Shown here: positions 24,229 through 37,519 of the stretch, piece after piece
How the letters are laid out: every line of letters starts with the position of its first letter
How positions within the stretch are numbered: position 1 is the first letter of the stretch
Origin: Chamaea fasciata
Lineage: Eukaryota > Chordata > Aves > Passeriformes > Sylviidae
Length of the DNA stretch: 64,000 bases
NCBI GenBank assembly: GCA_029207755.1
Contig: JARCOQ010000008.1
Span: 28,447,021-28,511,020 of the forward strand
Reading direction: 5' to 3'
Translations under genes and position numbers: made by a program
Notes under the pieces: model-generated
Told to the model about the DNA's origin: nothing
Seen by the model: the letters and a program-made list of their open reading frames with translations, nothing else
Databases searched by the model: none

Positions 24229-25784
24229 ACCATCTCTGAAATAAACATATTTCTTTGAGTTGTTTCTGTATCAGGTATCTCTGGCAAAAATCCAGCTATG
24301 AGCAAACTTTCAGCCTGCTGAAAACAAGAGGGCAACAAACAAGAGGAGAGAACCAACACGCTGAGTGACCTGGAGAGAAAATTATATGTCTGCATGCAAA
24401 GAAGTCCCCAGTAACAAGTGTAACTTCCTAACACTTCTGCCAAGAGAATGCTGAATGACAGCAGATGCAGGGTGCAGCAAAGCAGATACACACCTCCTGT
24501 TGAAGGAAGCTCAATTTCATATTGTTGCCAACAGTCACTCTAATTTTGCTTAACTATTTTTATGGTAACTCCGGTGTATGTTAGAAAGTATTGAGGAAAA
24601 GGCTGTGACACTGGAAGGAAAAACAGGATCCATTAAAGATCTGAGGTGCAGATTGTGATGGTACAGTATCTGAAAATCAGTAAATTCATGCATTACTGTT
24701 CATATGTGGTTTCAGTAAGAGATAATGTTCTTCCCACACAGTGTTCAAACTGTTCATTAGTGGATCTTGCAGCAACTGCTGTTTTGCAGCCAAGGAATGA
24801 CTGCACTTTAGTGGCAGGCAAAGGATCCCAATAGCTCCCAAAGTGCTGGGGCATTTTGCTATGTGGAGTTAAAAGTATATAAAGAAATATGTTTCTAATT
24901 TATTACCTTTTACACAGATGTGTGCTTTATGGGAAAAGCTTGATGCAACTAATGCAAACTTCATTCTAAGACTCACCCAGGAATTCTTTAAGGTCAGCTT
25001 GTAGTCTGAATATTTTGAAGAACCCCACATTACTGCCAAACTGGGAATGGCAACAGGACAGCTGGTACAAGTGGCACCCTTCTTCCCATGTCTCCCATAT
25101 ACTTTTCTAAACTGGTATGTGAGTTGCCACAGGATTCCACATCCCACTTATTGTTTGCTGTGCTGATACACTGGCACATCCAGAGGTGATTTTTCATGTG
25201 TCATCAGAAACGTTACAAGACTGGATTGGTTTTGTAAATACAAGAGATTACCTAAGTGATGGAGGATTCCTGTCTCCTATGCACACAAGAATAAAAAGGG
25301 AGGGCAGGAGAGAGAGAAAAAAGCACTACTACCAGATAAAAGAGCTGGAAACCTGAATTAATTTGTGGAAGCAATAACATTTTTGTCAGTTGTTCCTCCT
25401 TCCTGAACGATGGAACCTCACTGACTGAAAGATGCTCAGGTCAGATATGCTTTCAATTGTCAGCAGTTAAGTTGGCACAGCCCTTGCAAAATCCAAAATC
25501 ACGTCCCTTTCACATCCCCTGTTGTTTTCCAGGGCTGCACTCAGCGTAGAGCATAGGAATTGTCATATGTTATCAACTTGGCAATCTGTTCAGATCAGTA
25601 TCCTCTCTAATTGTAGTCTAAGAGGGCAGTGCATAATCTGGTACATTTTTCCTGCTTTAAATCTCAAGTTAATCTCTTGAGAGACTCAATACTTCTCTGG
25701 AGCACATGCTTTAAAATTTCTCTGAAATCAGACATAAATAATGCCAATGCTGGGCAATCTTGCTATAACATAACTGACCAAACC

Positions 25785-25925
25785 CTCTTCAATCTTTTTA
25801 AGGTCTTGGCCTCAGCAGCTTCCTGTGACAGTATGTTCCATGCTCAGCAGAAGTGCTCATTTTTATCAGATGCTTCTTTTTGTGGAATTCTCTGCTGTTT
25901 AATTTAATTTCTCGCCCAGTTGTGC
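25785..25925 (-). mobile_element. Ancient CR1/L3-type LINE fragment, antisense
   Basis: Read on the plus strand, the blocks 'ctcttcaatctttttaaggt', 'cagcttcctgtgacagta' then 'tgttccatgctcag', and 'cttctttttgtgg' then 'aattctctgctgtttaattt' follow the reverse complement of old amniote CR1/L3-like 3' regions, where 'aacatcctgtggcaatgagt' and 'tccacagg' precede 'ccttttgtttg' and 'ctgccta.taatttcat'. Similarity stops near 25925, where a GC-rich block begins. Confidence 0.55.
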
Positions 25926-27120
25926 AGTAGCTTCCAGCCCATTTCCAGGGTCCTGAGTGCACTTTCAGACCTGAATGCCTGGATCAGCCCCGGAGCCCTC
26001 CTCAGTTCCTGCCTGTGATGATGCAGCAGCACCAGTCTCCAGCTCCCCACAGTTCTATCCTTGGGTCCTATCGAGCTGATCCCTGTGCCCAGGGAGCCAC
26101 TGGATGCCTGGAGCTGGAGCTGCCCCGCATCCCCCGCTGCTCTGATCCCTGGAAAGGGATGTCCTGCCACCTCCAGAGCCCAGGGAGCTGCCAGTTCTTA
26201 TGACTCCCTGACACATGTTCGCTGTGAAGCAGCACAACGAACTTTGTCTTTTCCTTCCCCTCCACAAATATTTGTTATGAATTCACAGAGAAACCTACTA
26301 TGAGTAACAGCCCCCGGGCCCCAACCAGCTGGCAGTGCTGGCTGCCGCCCTGAGTGGGACATTCCCAGTGGATGCTCTGCCAAGCAGGGCCAGTGCCCTC
26401 AGGACCTCTGGACTCCAGGGGCTCCCTTCAGACCTTCCAGCAGCACCTTCCCCAAAACCACTCTGTCCCTTCACAACGGATCAAATCACCTCTGGGTCAT
26501 GCAAGCAGTGACAGGGACCCGATGGCCACCCGGAGACCTCCTGCCGCACTCAGGTGGGACAGTTTAAAGTTTCCCCTGAAAAACCCAGGAAATGCTTTCA
26601 TAGGTTCTCTGAATCAGTTATAAATGAGAATGTGGAGCTCTGAACACCATGATCTGCCATCACCCCAAGGATGACAGATGCCTTACCTCCTCCTAGATGA
26701 CATCCACCAGAGAGCTCCTGAGATGGCAGCAGGACCCGGCTGCGCCTCCCTGCACGCCCGGCATCGTCAGGGCACCACACCAGCCCCGAGGGAAAGGGGA
26801 TGTCGGCAGGGCTGTCAGGGGAACAGCCATTGCCCAGGAAGCCCATCGAGGCCTCCGGCTGGACAGCGCTGCCCCTCAGGCGACTCCTCCTGGGGGGCAA
26901 CTCCTGCTGAGGGGCATCTCCGGCCTGGTCTGCTCATCCCGTCTGTGGGCCAGCACAAACAGCATCTCTACGTCCCTCCTTCCAAATTTAGCCGCGTTTG
27001 GCTGAGATGCCTGAGGCCCTGGGAGAATGCTGGGATTGTCCTTCATGCAGAAGAGGTGCATGGCTTTAGCTCTCCAAAGAGAGATATGGTCTCAAATGGC
27101 AACACATCCCGTCTTCGCTG
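25926..27120. other. GC-rich block of unknown origin
   Basis: The base composition shifts to GC-rich but with few CpGs, starting exactly where the antisense LINE similarity ends. Open frames of up to 147 codons occur on both strands and none has a recognised domain. It could be an inserted element such as a diverged LTR, or an old GC-rich non-coding exon. No terminal repeats or target-site duplication could be recognised by eye. Confidence 0.4.
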
Positions 27121-29747
27121 AAGGTTTTTGTGGTGCAGAATGGTAAAAATTGATTTATTTTGCTCAGGGAACAGACCCAGAGAGGAGGAGGTTTTCACAT
27201 CACAAGACGGGAGTCCAGCCCTTCCCAGTCGTGCACTAAAGCCATAGCTACAAGCTCATCCTTACTCTTTGGTGACAGCTCTCTAATGAAATGTGTTTTC
27301 TCTGGTCTAATCCACTACATTGTGCTCTATGCCGAGGTTGTCAGCTCATTGTAACAGCTCCAGTTCAGGTTTTGTTCTCTTTTTAAATAACAGTGAAACA
27401 AATTCATCTGCGAGCTATGGATTAATAGCTGGCATGGATTTGGGCCAAAGTACTTGAATGCATTCACGAAATTTCACTTCATCCCTGGTGTCTTTTCCTC
27501 AAGAATAATTTAAATTTTCAATTATTTCTTTTATCTTTGTTGTGTTTCATTTGCTTGTAAATACACATAATACATCCCGATTTTGCTTGCATGTTGTTTG
27601 TCTTTCTCGGGAAAATAGATAAATAATTAATTGGTGAATAAGAGGCAAACTGGTCTTGGAGTTTTGCCAGATCTAACCTTGAGTCTTCTCTGTTTCTTTA
27701 TTGTCATTGAGGGAAAGAGAAATGAAACAAAGAAACGAGAACATTTAAGCGTGTGATAAATTACTAGCTGTAAAGAAGAGCATTAAGGAAAACTTCCATT
27801 CCAAGAGCATCTTTGGCTTATTTGATACAGTACTGTTGTCAGGTGTATTTGGGTAGTTTTAATGGAGGATGGTAAACAAATGTTGTTTGTGTGATAATTA
27901 AATACAGCCGTCTACAACTACCAGTCAGGATCAAGTTCAGAAATTTCAGCAGCAGAAGCACAAATTCCTAAACTGAAGGAGGAACTCCTTCATCTAGAAA
28001 TGAGCAACAGTCTCTGCAGCCAGCTGTAAAAGGGAAACATTCAGTACACTGCAATTATGCCATGCATCATAGCCTCTACAGTTATGTGCAGAGTAAATGT
28101 AGACTGATCATTATTAGCTTCCAATTTTTCTGAAGAATCAGCCTAAGTACCTCACATAAAAGAAAATAAACTCATTAGAAGATGATGAAATATGAAAAAA
28201 GTCCAGGTTTCTTTTTTTTCCCTTAAGTAGGTCTCCTCAATTGTGTCATTGTGGATCCTTGGTTAGCGCTGCCTGGAAAATGGGCAGTTAAGGAAACCTT
28301 GTTTAATACAGAACAGCCTGAAATGGCAGGGAAAAAGAAAAATATTTTGATTCCTAAACATAGCTGCTCTGCCTCCTGGGAACTGTAGTCCAGGTATTGC
28401 AAAATTATATTCTTCATTGTAGGTCAGGTTCCCTGTATTAAATAAGTAGATCAACATGCCTTCCTCTTCCACTTTATTTGTACAGGGAAATGGTGCATCA
28501 CAGCAGTGCACAACACACCAAAGGGAAAACACAGCCTAAACAGAACAGTATAAGGCAATCCAAATAAATCTATGAAAGACTCAGTTACAAAATTGTAATA
28601 GTAGGATTATTATCACTGCTTCAGCTGCATTCTTCTGCAGAGAACAAGCACCATTGACCAGAAGGATTTTTAATTAAAATAGTTCTATAAAAAGCTCAGG
28701 TCTTCACCTAAACCAGACCAGAACTGTACTTCTTTTTGTCAGATTTCCTGCTGACAGATTGAGCAAACACTGCCTCTGCCTGCTTCATTCTCAGCCCCTT
28801 GTGAATCAGATTAAATGACAGGGGCTGGTCCCTCCAGTTCTCATATATGAACTGAAGTGCTAAGATGCCTTTATGGTCATGATCATGCCTTCTAGCAGAG
28901 ATTGCTTCTCCGAAAGCTTGATGGAAACAACCTTCTTAGAGAAAAAGGAAGCAATTTTTTTCCTCAGAAGAAGTCTTTAGCAGAAAACTGCCTCCTCTAG
29001 ATTCTGGCACAGTAGGTTAAGTATCATTTAGCAGGTGCACAGAAAAAGACAGGCCTGACTGTTTTCTGACACACAAATTCCATCTTAAATAGGCATTCTG
29101 AAGGGAGGAGGCTTTGTGGAGAGCTGTTGTTTCTGGAGAATTCAAAGGAACCCAGTATATTGTGTTGGCTGTTCCAGAAACTGGCATAATACTGAAAATG
29201 AAGCAACAATAATGAATCAAATCTACTGGAAATGGCAATGTGCTAGGAGAAAGAAATGTAATCCAGTAATAATAATGCTAGCCTGTAGTTTTACAGACTT
29301 CAGTGTCCTGATATGCCACAGATTTCCTACATCCATCTTTTAAACCTGTAACTTCTAAGGGATTAACACCTTCTGATGCTGGTTTTATCAATAACAGAAA
29401 CACTTTCAAACAGTTCTGGGTCCAAAATTAGGATGTACAATAGTCTTTTTGTAAGTTTAGATTAGTGCAATGCTCCTAGATTGTAGATTCCTGCATCACT
29501 GTTGTTTTAAATTTGATAGGATGAGTCAATCTAAAGTGTGTTCACGTCCAGTTTTAAAAATTCAAATACAATTCTGGATTTTGAATGCGGGGATATCAGC
29601 CTACTTGATGCTTCAGCAACAAGGCCTGAGATCCTGGCCAACTAATCAAAACCCCTACTTTAAAAAGGTAAAAATAGAAAGGTACAGAGGAAATAGATAG
29701 GAGAGGAAAAAAGAACTTTCTACTTTCCAGTAGAAAGAGCAACAGGA

Positions 29748-30060
29748 CAGACATTGATCTCTCCTCACTGGTGATTGGTGACAGGAACTGAAGGAACGGC
29801 ATGAAACTGTGTCTGGGAAGGGTTAGGTTGGATATTTGAAAAGAGTTCTTCACCCAGAGGGTGGTTGGGCACTGGAACAGGCTCCCCAGGGCAGTGGTGG
29901 CAGCACCAATCCTGGCAGAGCTCAAGAAGTGTTTGGAAAATGTTCTCAGGAACATGGTGTGACTCTTGGGGTGTCCTGTGCAGGGCTAGAAGTTGGACTT
30001 TGATGATCCTTGTGGGTCCCTTCCAACTCAGGCTGTTCTATGATTCAATGATTCAATGAA
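29748..30060 (+). mobile_element. CR1 LINE 3' end, 5'-truncated, relatively young
   Basis: Long blocks match the avian CR1 3' end closely: 'gggttaggttggatatttg' then 'aaaagagttcttcaccca', 'gagggtggttgggcactgg', 'aacaggctccccagggca' and 'gatccttgtgggtcccttcc' then 'aactcaggctgttctatg'. It ends in the typical short tandem tail, with ATTCAATG twice after 'ctatg'. It is truncated at the 5' end, as usual for CR1. Divergence looks much lower than in the copy at 21.4-22.1 kb. Confidence 0.93.
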
Positions 30061-32496
30061 CAGGAACTCAGGGCTTGTTCGGGTTTAAGCCAAAGCTGGC
30101 AAAAGTAATGAGTCACCAAGGTTTTCCTCTAGAGCCTGATCTGCTCCAGCAGTGCACTGGTGTAACATAGGTGATGCAGGAAGTAGCCATTAAAAAATGT
30201 CTCACCTTCCTTTCATGACCATCTTAAATCTCCTTCAGTCTTGTTTTTTATAATGGCCCTTCTGAAGATTTGAATAGGTGGTCCCTCTAGTAAAAGTAAA
30301 GAGATGTGAGCTTAATGCAGCACATTCTTTTCTAGCTGTGTTTCCCTTTTCCTTGCTATAAATGATTTTTGCAGTACAATTAGGCTTTTTTGTTTGGATT
30401 AATCCAAGTCTTTTCCTGCTTTTTATAGACAAATCATTGTTACCTTAAGCAACTTAGCATATTGGGCATATGAAATAGTCACAGTCATCTTTTTCATCTA
30501 TGTTTGTATAGCAGCTGATGAAATAGAGCCATGCTCCATTCTGGTGTCTCTGCACAACTATCACAATGTAAATAATTAATAATAACAGTTGTTCAACACT
30601 TGAATAGGAGTCTGTTGTTTGTAAACAAAGAACGTTTATTTTCTCTGCATTTCTTATTACATAAAACATAAAATTATTCCAAAGGAAGGAAGCTGTCTTA
30701 CTCATACACTTGTTAAAATTCCTCAGGACTCCACATCAAAAGTGAAAGGTCAAATGGATTTTTAAAATTATTTTAAATATTTTTTACTAGCAATGTGGGC
30801 AGATAAATGTGATGTTCATGTTAAAACAATTTGGCTGCCAAAATGCAATTACAAATCAAATAGGCCTTGTGGTATTATTGTCAACATTGTAAGCGAAAAA
30901 CAATGAACAGATTTGAAAACAAGGAAATGTAAAAGGGCATCCTACTACAGGATGTAAATCCAATTACAAAAGCAAAACTGTATCAAAAGTCAGCTGTGCT
31001 TTTTCCACACTACATGCCTTAAAAAAGGATCATGAGTCGACATTGCAAAAAAATTAACTTGTTTTGCTGAGTCTCCATATGTAATCTTTATTGCATGCGA
31101 TATTTAAGCATTAACAGGAAAAAGAAAAAAGATTTTGATTAAAGCTGTGGGTTTGTAATTCCAGAAGATTTGAGAGTCATGATTTTCCATTGCATAAGGC
31201 ATATCATCCTTCTTGTGGTACAAACACTGAGTGTTTTGATTTATGTCATCCAAATATATCCATGTTACTTATCACAGAATTATGTTCTATCTATATGCCA
31301 ATTAAAGGAAAGGTCCTTGCCCTTAAAATCCTCCTGTAAGTACACAATATTAAAAACAAGTTCATTGCCACTTAAAGTCTGGCTATATAACCAATCAGAT
31401 ACTATTGTGACAGGGAAAAACATAAACTCAGGGTAAGGAAGGTGGAAGATAAGGTGGTAAGGAAGAATTCATAGATGACACAAAATTGAGCATTTCCATT
31501 TCTTTTTCTGACCACCTCAGCACTGAATCAAGAGGAAAAGGAAAATAAATATTTCTATAGTTACTTGAAACACACCAGTGGGACGGTCTTCTAATCAGAT
31601 CAGAACACTATGGTGCAAGATGTTATCTAGAGAAAAAGGGATTCCTCTTCCAAAGAGATGACAGCAGAATAAAAGTGCTTATACCTTAGAGCTCTTGTCT
31701 TGAGGTTTGCTAGGAGAACATGAGTGTTTGGTAATTCTTCTTTTAGGCAAATTCGCTGAATCCCACATTGCTCATGTTCTCCTCAGAGCAGGCTTTAGGC
31801 ATAACCTACTGAAGAAAATGCATGGTGTCCCTTTACTTCTGGAGACTCTGCACACCCAACCCATCAAACCCTCACGTACAGAGAGGAGCTGCAGCTCAGC
31901 TGCTGTGACAGTAACTCCCTGTTACTTCCAGCACTAACGTACATGTAGCCCTTTTCCATGGGACTCAGAGACACCATGTGCAAAGTGAGATAAAAGCTTA
32001 CACATGGGAATTCACAAAGGAATAGGTCTCCTGCCAGTGACAGACAGAAGCTTTTGGGAACTTGGCCTCTTAAGGAGTATTTTGACAGTGTGGGAACAGT
32101 GTGTCCAGCTGACTTAGAGCAGGGCCTGCAAATCTGGCAACAGGATTGGCCCAGGAATTTGACAAAAATGGGTAATGTGGTTCTCTTTTCTTCACTATAG
32201 CGGTAAGACTCTTTTCTAAATGATGCTTATTACCTTGCACTTTCTGTCTTCCCACAGTAACATCACAGATATGTGCCCTGTCATGGTCTCCCATGTGAGC
32301 TGCCTAGATGTACTGCATTCATAAACTTGGAGAGCTATGGCACACTGCAAACCTGCAGCATTTTTCACTGTCGGCCTGTATTTCTCAGGTCACATTTACT
32401 GCATTGCCTTGCACTTTTAGTGCTACCATTTACTGCTTGTCATTGACAAGAGCCTTCAGCAGGTGCTCACTTTTCCTGCTGGATAACTGACAAAAG

Positions 32497-32541
32497 TGAA
32501 AAAAACCCCAAAAACAACAAAACCAAAAAACAAACAAACCC
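32497..32541 (+). repeat. A-rich low-complexity tract
   Basis: An A-rich tract with CAAAA and CAAAC interruptions. No associated retrotransposon body was recognised upstream. Confidence 0.7.
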
Positions 32542-33054
32542 TGTCCCTTTCATCTAAGTTCCCTCTGCAGCACGTGTGGGGATATGAGCTTGAGGTGACC
32601 CCGGCAGCATCAGCTAAGCCTTGTTCTATTGTTTTATACTAGTTCAACTGGACAATGCCTTTGTGGAGATTCAGTGCTGTCCCCCTCATATATTTCACAG
32701 ATTTCAGTGGCTGGTTTATGACCATGCTGTCCTTTCTCTTATTTTTTTAATGTATATTGCTTTTTTCTGGGTTGCTGCCAAGACACGACTTGTTTAAAAA
32801 ATAAACCAAACCCAGATCCTGGCTTATGTCACCCTAATAACCTCAACTCCGTGATTTTGTCTCTAGGGTGTACAATTCATGACAACAAGCCACTTCATAA
32901 AATTGAACTGGGTTTGATGGCTCATGGATTTTGCTCCAAAACCCCTGAAATTAACAAACTTCCCACCGACTAAAATTGTCTTCAGATTCATCCTTTGAGT
33001 TCTCCTTGAGTCACTTGGTAAGATCTTATAGTTTCCATGAAAAGAAAAATGCAT

Positions 33055-33150
33055 TAAGTCTTCTGGCAGATTTCACCACCAGTTCTCCAAGCACTTTGCT
33101 TGCAAGGACAAGTATCATTATCTCAGTTTTATAGGTCCTTAACACATTTT
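33055..33150 (-). repeat. MIR-like ancient SINE, antisense
   Basis: The plus-strand order 'ccaagcactttgcttgcaag', then 'tatcattatctcag' and 'ttttatag' corresponds to the reverse complement of the MIR 3' half, where 'aagcgctttacaaa' is followed by 'attatcatccccattttaca'. Confidence 0.5.
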
Positions 33151-33689
33151 TGCATAGGCTTGACAGGATGTTTTTAAACACATTCTTGTCTTGTCACTGC
33201 TCATTTCCTCTAAAACTGTTTTCTTAGATGAACAGGGATCTGTTAATATTTGACCATACTTTTTTCCCCCACAATCCCTTTCCTTTTTCAGTGTACAGGG
33301 TAGAGGGTGCTCAGTAGGTGCAAAGCTCTTCATATTTTAACTTCCATGATCCATGTGTGTCCCTTGCCTCCCTCCTTGTATGCTTCTCAGACTTCCCTTT
33401 GATGTGAGTTATTCCTCTGCATGCTGTTTATCATTTAAGAGCTTGAGTGCTTCATGCCTGTGATAAACTTGTCTATTACATAGTAGAACAAAACAGGATG
33501 TCTCTCCACTTCATAGATAGGGAATATATGGTTGAGTTTCCTATTTTGAGTGTAGAGTTTAGCAGTCAAAGATCTCCTGTTTCGAAATAGTCAGCTGTAC
33601 AGAGAGTTAAGTACTCATTGCACTGCTCTTATTCAATTCAGTTTCTCTTATGAGTGCTCAGCATTTCTACAAATCTGTTCAGATACCAA

Positions 33690-33790
33690 GTTGGATATTC
33701 AGAAACAGAGATAGGAACATTTAGAGATAATGTGGGGAAATTTTCATTTAAGCAATTTGCCCAATGTTACAGAGGTCACATTGCTTTAAT
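33690..33790 (-). repeat. MIR-like ancient SINE, antisense
   Basis: The segment 'ttaagcaatttgcccaatgt' followed by 'tacagaggtcacattg' matches the reverse complement of the MIR core ('ttaagtgacttgcccaaggt', then 'cacacagct'). An upstream 'gagataatgtgggg' block fits the rest of the element. Confidence 0.5.
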
Positions 33791-35350
33791 GATAAGAACA
33801 TCTTTTTCCTTTCAGTTATCTCCTGCCTTTAATTATACATCTCCCAACTATTGCAACAAACAGCTTAGGCAATCTGTGAGGAAAAAATAATTGTGTCATT
33901 AAAAACCCCACTCCACAAACTGCATTCAAGGGAGGCTACTAAAATTTTTCAAGAATTCTTAATCTAGCATCTCCTCACTTTTTGAGTGAGTGACTTTGTT
34001 CCCTCAGAACAGAGTTTTATGTGCATGTGTGCAAAATTACTATTTTTTTTTTAAGCAATCCAGACAAAAAAGGTTTCCATTTTGAAGGTGATGTTCTATC
34101 TTTGACATCAGTAAAATTCCACATCACCATCCTGGTTGTTGAGACACCAGAATTAACTCATAGAAATAGCAAATTGCCATCTGTAGATAAGAGTGTGTTG
34201 AGGCACATACTGACTGAGAGCAGAAATCTGGGAGTCTAATGGCTCTGGGGGAGGGTGTGCCTACAGCTTCTGCTGTCCTGCTAGCTCCTGTCTTGTTACC
34301 TTACGTTTCATCCACCAGTTCTGAAAATTCAGTTGTGTTTTCCTCATTCAATCCATCATTCAGTCCTACATTCTGTTCCCAATGTCCTCATGCAATCATA
34401 GACTCCTCATCCACCCAAGAGTTTGCCCACCACCCCTACCTGCATCTCTACAGTTTCTCTTAGAGCTGCCCTTCACACTGGTTCCTGATCATGTTTCCTT
34501 GCCCATCCTGATCTCCAACAGATTGGTGTGAGTTCTGATCTGATTCTGGGGGTACTTTTTAGCCTGTGAGCTCCCAAGAGGCCAAAACCAAAGTCAAATC
34601 AGGTGTATGCATATTTCAAGACAAGAAAATGAGAAAAAAAAATATTTTACAGACATACTGATAATTTCCAGAGCTCTGTGACAGGCAACAGTCAACATTC
34701 TTTGGAGCAGAATTCAGGTCTCCTAACTTCTGTTCTTGGCCTGCAAAACAATCTTGTGGTTATAAGATCTATGTTATATGAATTATTTGTTGCCACAGTG
34801 GAAGCAAGAGGCAAGACCGTGTATTATTTTGACACTGAGCTCCTTCCATTCCCACTCACTTCTGCAGGAGCTTACCCCAATACCCAAGGGGAGACCCAGG
34901 TGCACACCAGGGTGCTCCATGTACAGGAAACCTCGAGGCAGAGAGCACTTGGGAACCATGGTGCTCTCTGTGAAGTGCTGGCCTGGTGCCTGGAGAAGCT
35001 GGGACACAGGGCATGACAGGAAGCACATCAGGAGGCAAATACAGTGACAGCTTCAGTCATGGTGATGAGGTTGTGCTATGTGCAACCAGCTTAAAAACCA
35101 GGAGCCAATGAGCTTCCTGCACAGTCCATTTCACAGATTGTTCACTTTTATTTCCTCACTCCTCTCTGCTTCTGTTTTAGTGGTGTACACTATTACTCTC
35201 CTCTGCCTCTTTTCCCTTAGCACTCTACCTTTTACCCTTTCTGTTTTTTCTCTTTTCTCTTCAGTACTTTTTCTTTCTGCTTCTTTTGTTTCCCTGTTGA
35301 TTCTCAGCTGTTTTTCCTCCTTTTTTTTACTGACTTTCCTCCCTGACAGC

Positions 35351-35430
35351 TAGGGATTGAGTCAAATCCTGCTGAAGTCAATCCATTACATTCAAAGAGT
35401 TTAGGATCAAGGTCTTATTCCCGCTTGCTT
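35351..35430. repeat. Old interspersed repeat fragment
   Basis: The segment 'gtcaaatcctgctgaagtca' followed by 'ttacattcaaagagttta' and 'ggatcaaggtc' has the same wording as ends of old sauropsid repeats of the type at 22838-23035. Only a fragment remains. Confidence 0.35.
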
Positions 35431-37519
35431 CTCTGCTTCTTCTACAATCTCTTTTCCTATGCAGCATTTTCTGTGGTGTTTTCCTTCTAAAAGATGGGTT
35501 ACTGCAATATGCAGGGAAGGAAGAAGGTTTATAGAGAAAATCCTAAGGACGTAGTAAATTCCTTATGGGATTGCTAAATTGCTACTCTGAGTGCACAGCT
35601 GCAGAAAACCATGGAATTTGATCATAAGATTAGGGGAGTTTTTCATGCTTGTTTCATCACAGCACTGATTCTTTCATATGGCTCTGAGTAGTGGTCTTTG
35701 CAAAGACAAGGTCTTCCAGGAAGAAAATCCCTCATTAAACTTTGTTGTATTACATGTAGTAGCTGCTGACTGCATAATCATACACTTAATTTAGTCTGCT
35801 GATCTTAAGCTCAAACAGGCAGTGTTTAATCACACAAACTAATTCCAGGAAACCTGAAAATGGAGGAAAAAGCCCAATATTGACTGGGTATTTACTAATA
35901 TAAAATTGTGTAAATCCACAAGGCATCCATAATACATACCATTCATATGTATGCATGTGTGTGTGTACACATGTGTAAAATAATTAGATACAAAGTAATC
36001 TATTTACATATGGAGAAGGAAAAGTATTGAAAATGTATATATTGGATGTATTGGTTATATTCTCACAGGATAGATGTATAAAAATATTTAATAGAACATC
36101 ATCTGCAGTAAATATGTGCTGATGGTCGAATGTTAATACATTTTTGGACACAACATGAAGACATGCTATACGAACTTGCATATTGAACTCAAACATTTTG
36201 CCAGGAGAAGAGCGACCTATATTGTTCAAAAATAACCAGACAGGCCCCTGTTACTAGAGTATGTAGGCCATCACCATCCAGGGGGTATTAGCTAAACTCC
36301 ATTTATGCACCTATTTTTGATTTATAGGTGGAGACGTCAGCCCCCACAGATCACATGATATGTAAACCCCTTGTGCAGGAAACCTGTGCTTGGATTCTGC
36401 ATTGAATTCAGATCTCTGCCCTCTTCACAAGCTCACTGTTCAACACTTTCCTGATGATACAGTGAAGGTAAAGCAGCATAAATATTTTATAAAGCTTCTG
36501 CAAATCACTGGAAAACTGTTGACCACAGTATGCGGGGAACATGCAGCAGTGCGGCAGTCAGTGCACAACAGCTAGACTCCGTTGGTTGTTTTAATCTTGT
36601 TTAACTATTGTCTCAGCAGGTAACTGCGAGACATAAATTATCTACTACCTACCAGCAAGGTGCCTGTACTGTAGGAGCTTTTCATTTTACCCAGGAACAC
36701 ATTATATCCAGCTTTGGAGACTCAGTCAAAGAAACGACAGTGTTCTTAACAGTAGGGCCTCTTAAATGTAAAGGGGCATGCAGACCTCAGACTAAGAGAA
36801 CGCAATAAAAACTGTAATGGGAAATATCTTGGAGGAAATACTTGGAAAATATCTGTACTCAACTTTTAACTGACTCCTGCAGTACCAACTGTTTTTTTCC
36901 TCTCATATATAAAGAGCGTCTGTCTACCCGTGGTCCAAAAGTGCTTTTATTCTAGAATGAGGGAAACAACAACCATAAAGTACAAAAGTAAAATTCCCAT
37001 GAAAGCACACGGCATGTGTGTATTTTTCCCTTGTGCTGTTCAAGGTCTGTACGAACAGTCCAGAGGCCTTCTAGGTCTCCAAAATGTAAAAGGATATGAT
37101 GTAGCAAATGGAGGCCCAGAGTTCTATGCTGCATAGCACATCATTTGTGAGCATTGCTATCGAAGCATTCCAACTAAACTCCATCCCAACTTGTCTCCAT
37201 GCCATTCCCATTGACCTCAGTGAGCAAACGAGGTGAAAAGCACAAATATGTCACAGCTTGAATAATAGCAGTCTCTTGAGACTCATGATGTATTTTAAAA
37301 TGGTGTTAAAAAGAGTTCACACAACAGTATGAAACTAGAATGTGTGGCCTAAGGAACAATCCTTTATGTAACAGCTGTACCTTTGTATCCATGATTATGG
37401 TGTGCTAAAGGTATTCCCTGGAACTTGCTAGTTGATGTGTATGGATATGCTGCATCTGCAGCCCTGCTGTCAGGTGCTGAGGAGGCTGCAGGAGTGGAAA
37501 GCTGCCTTCAGGCTCTCCC

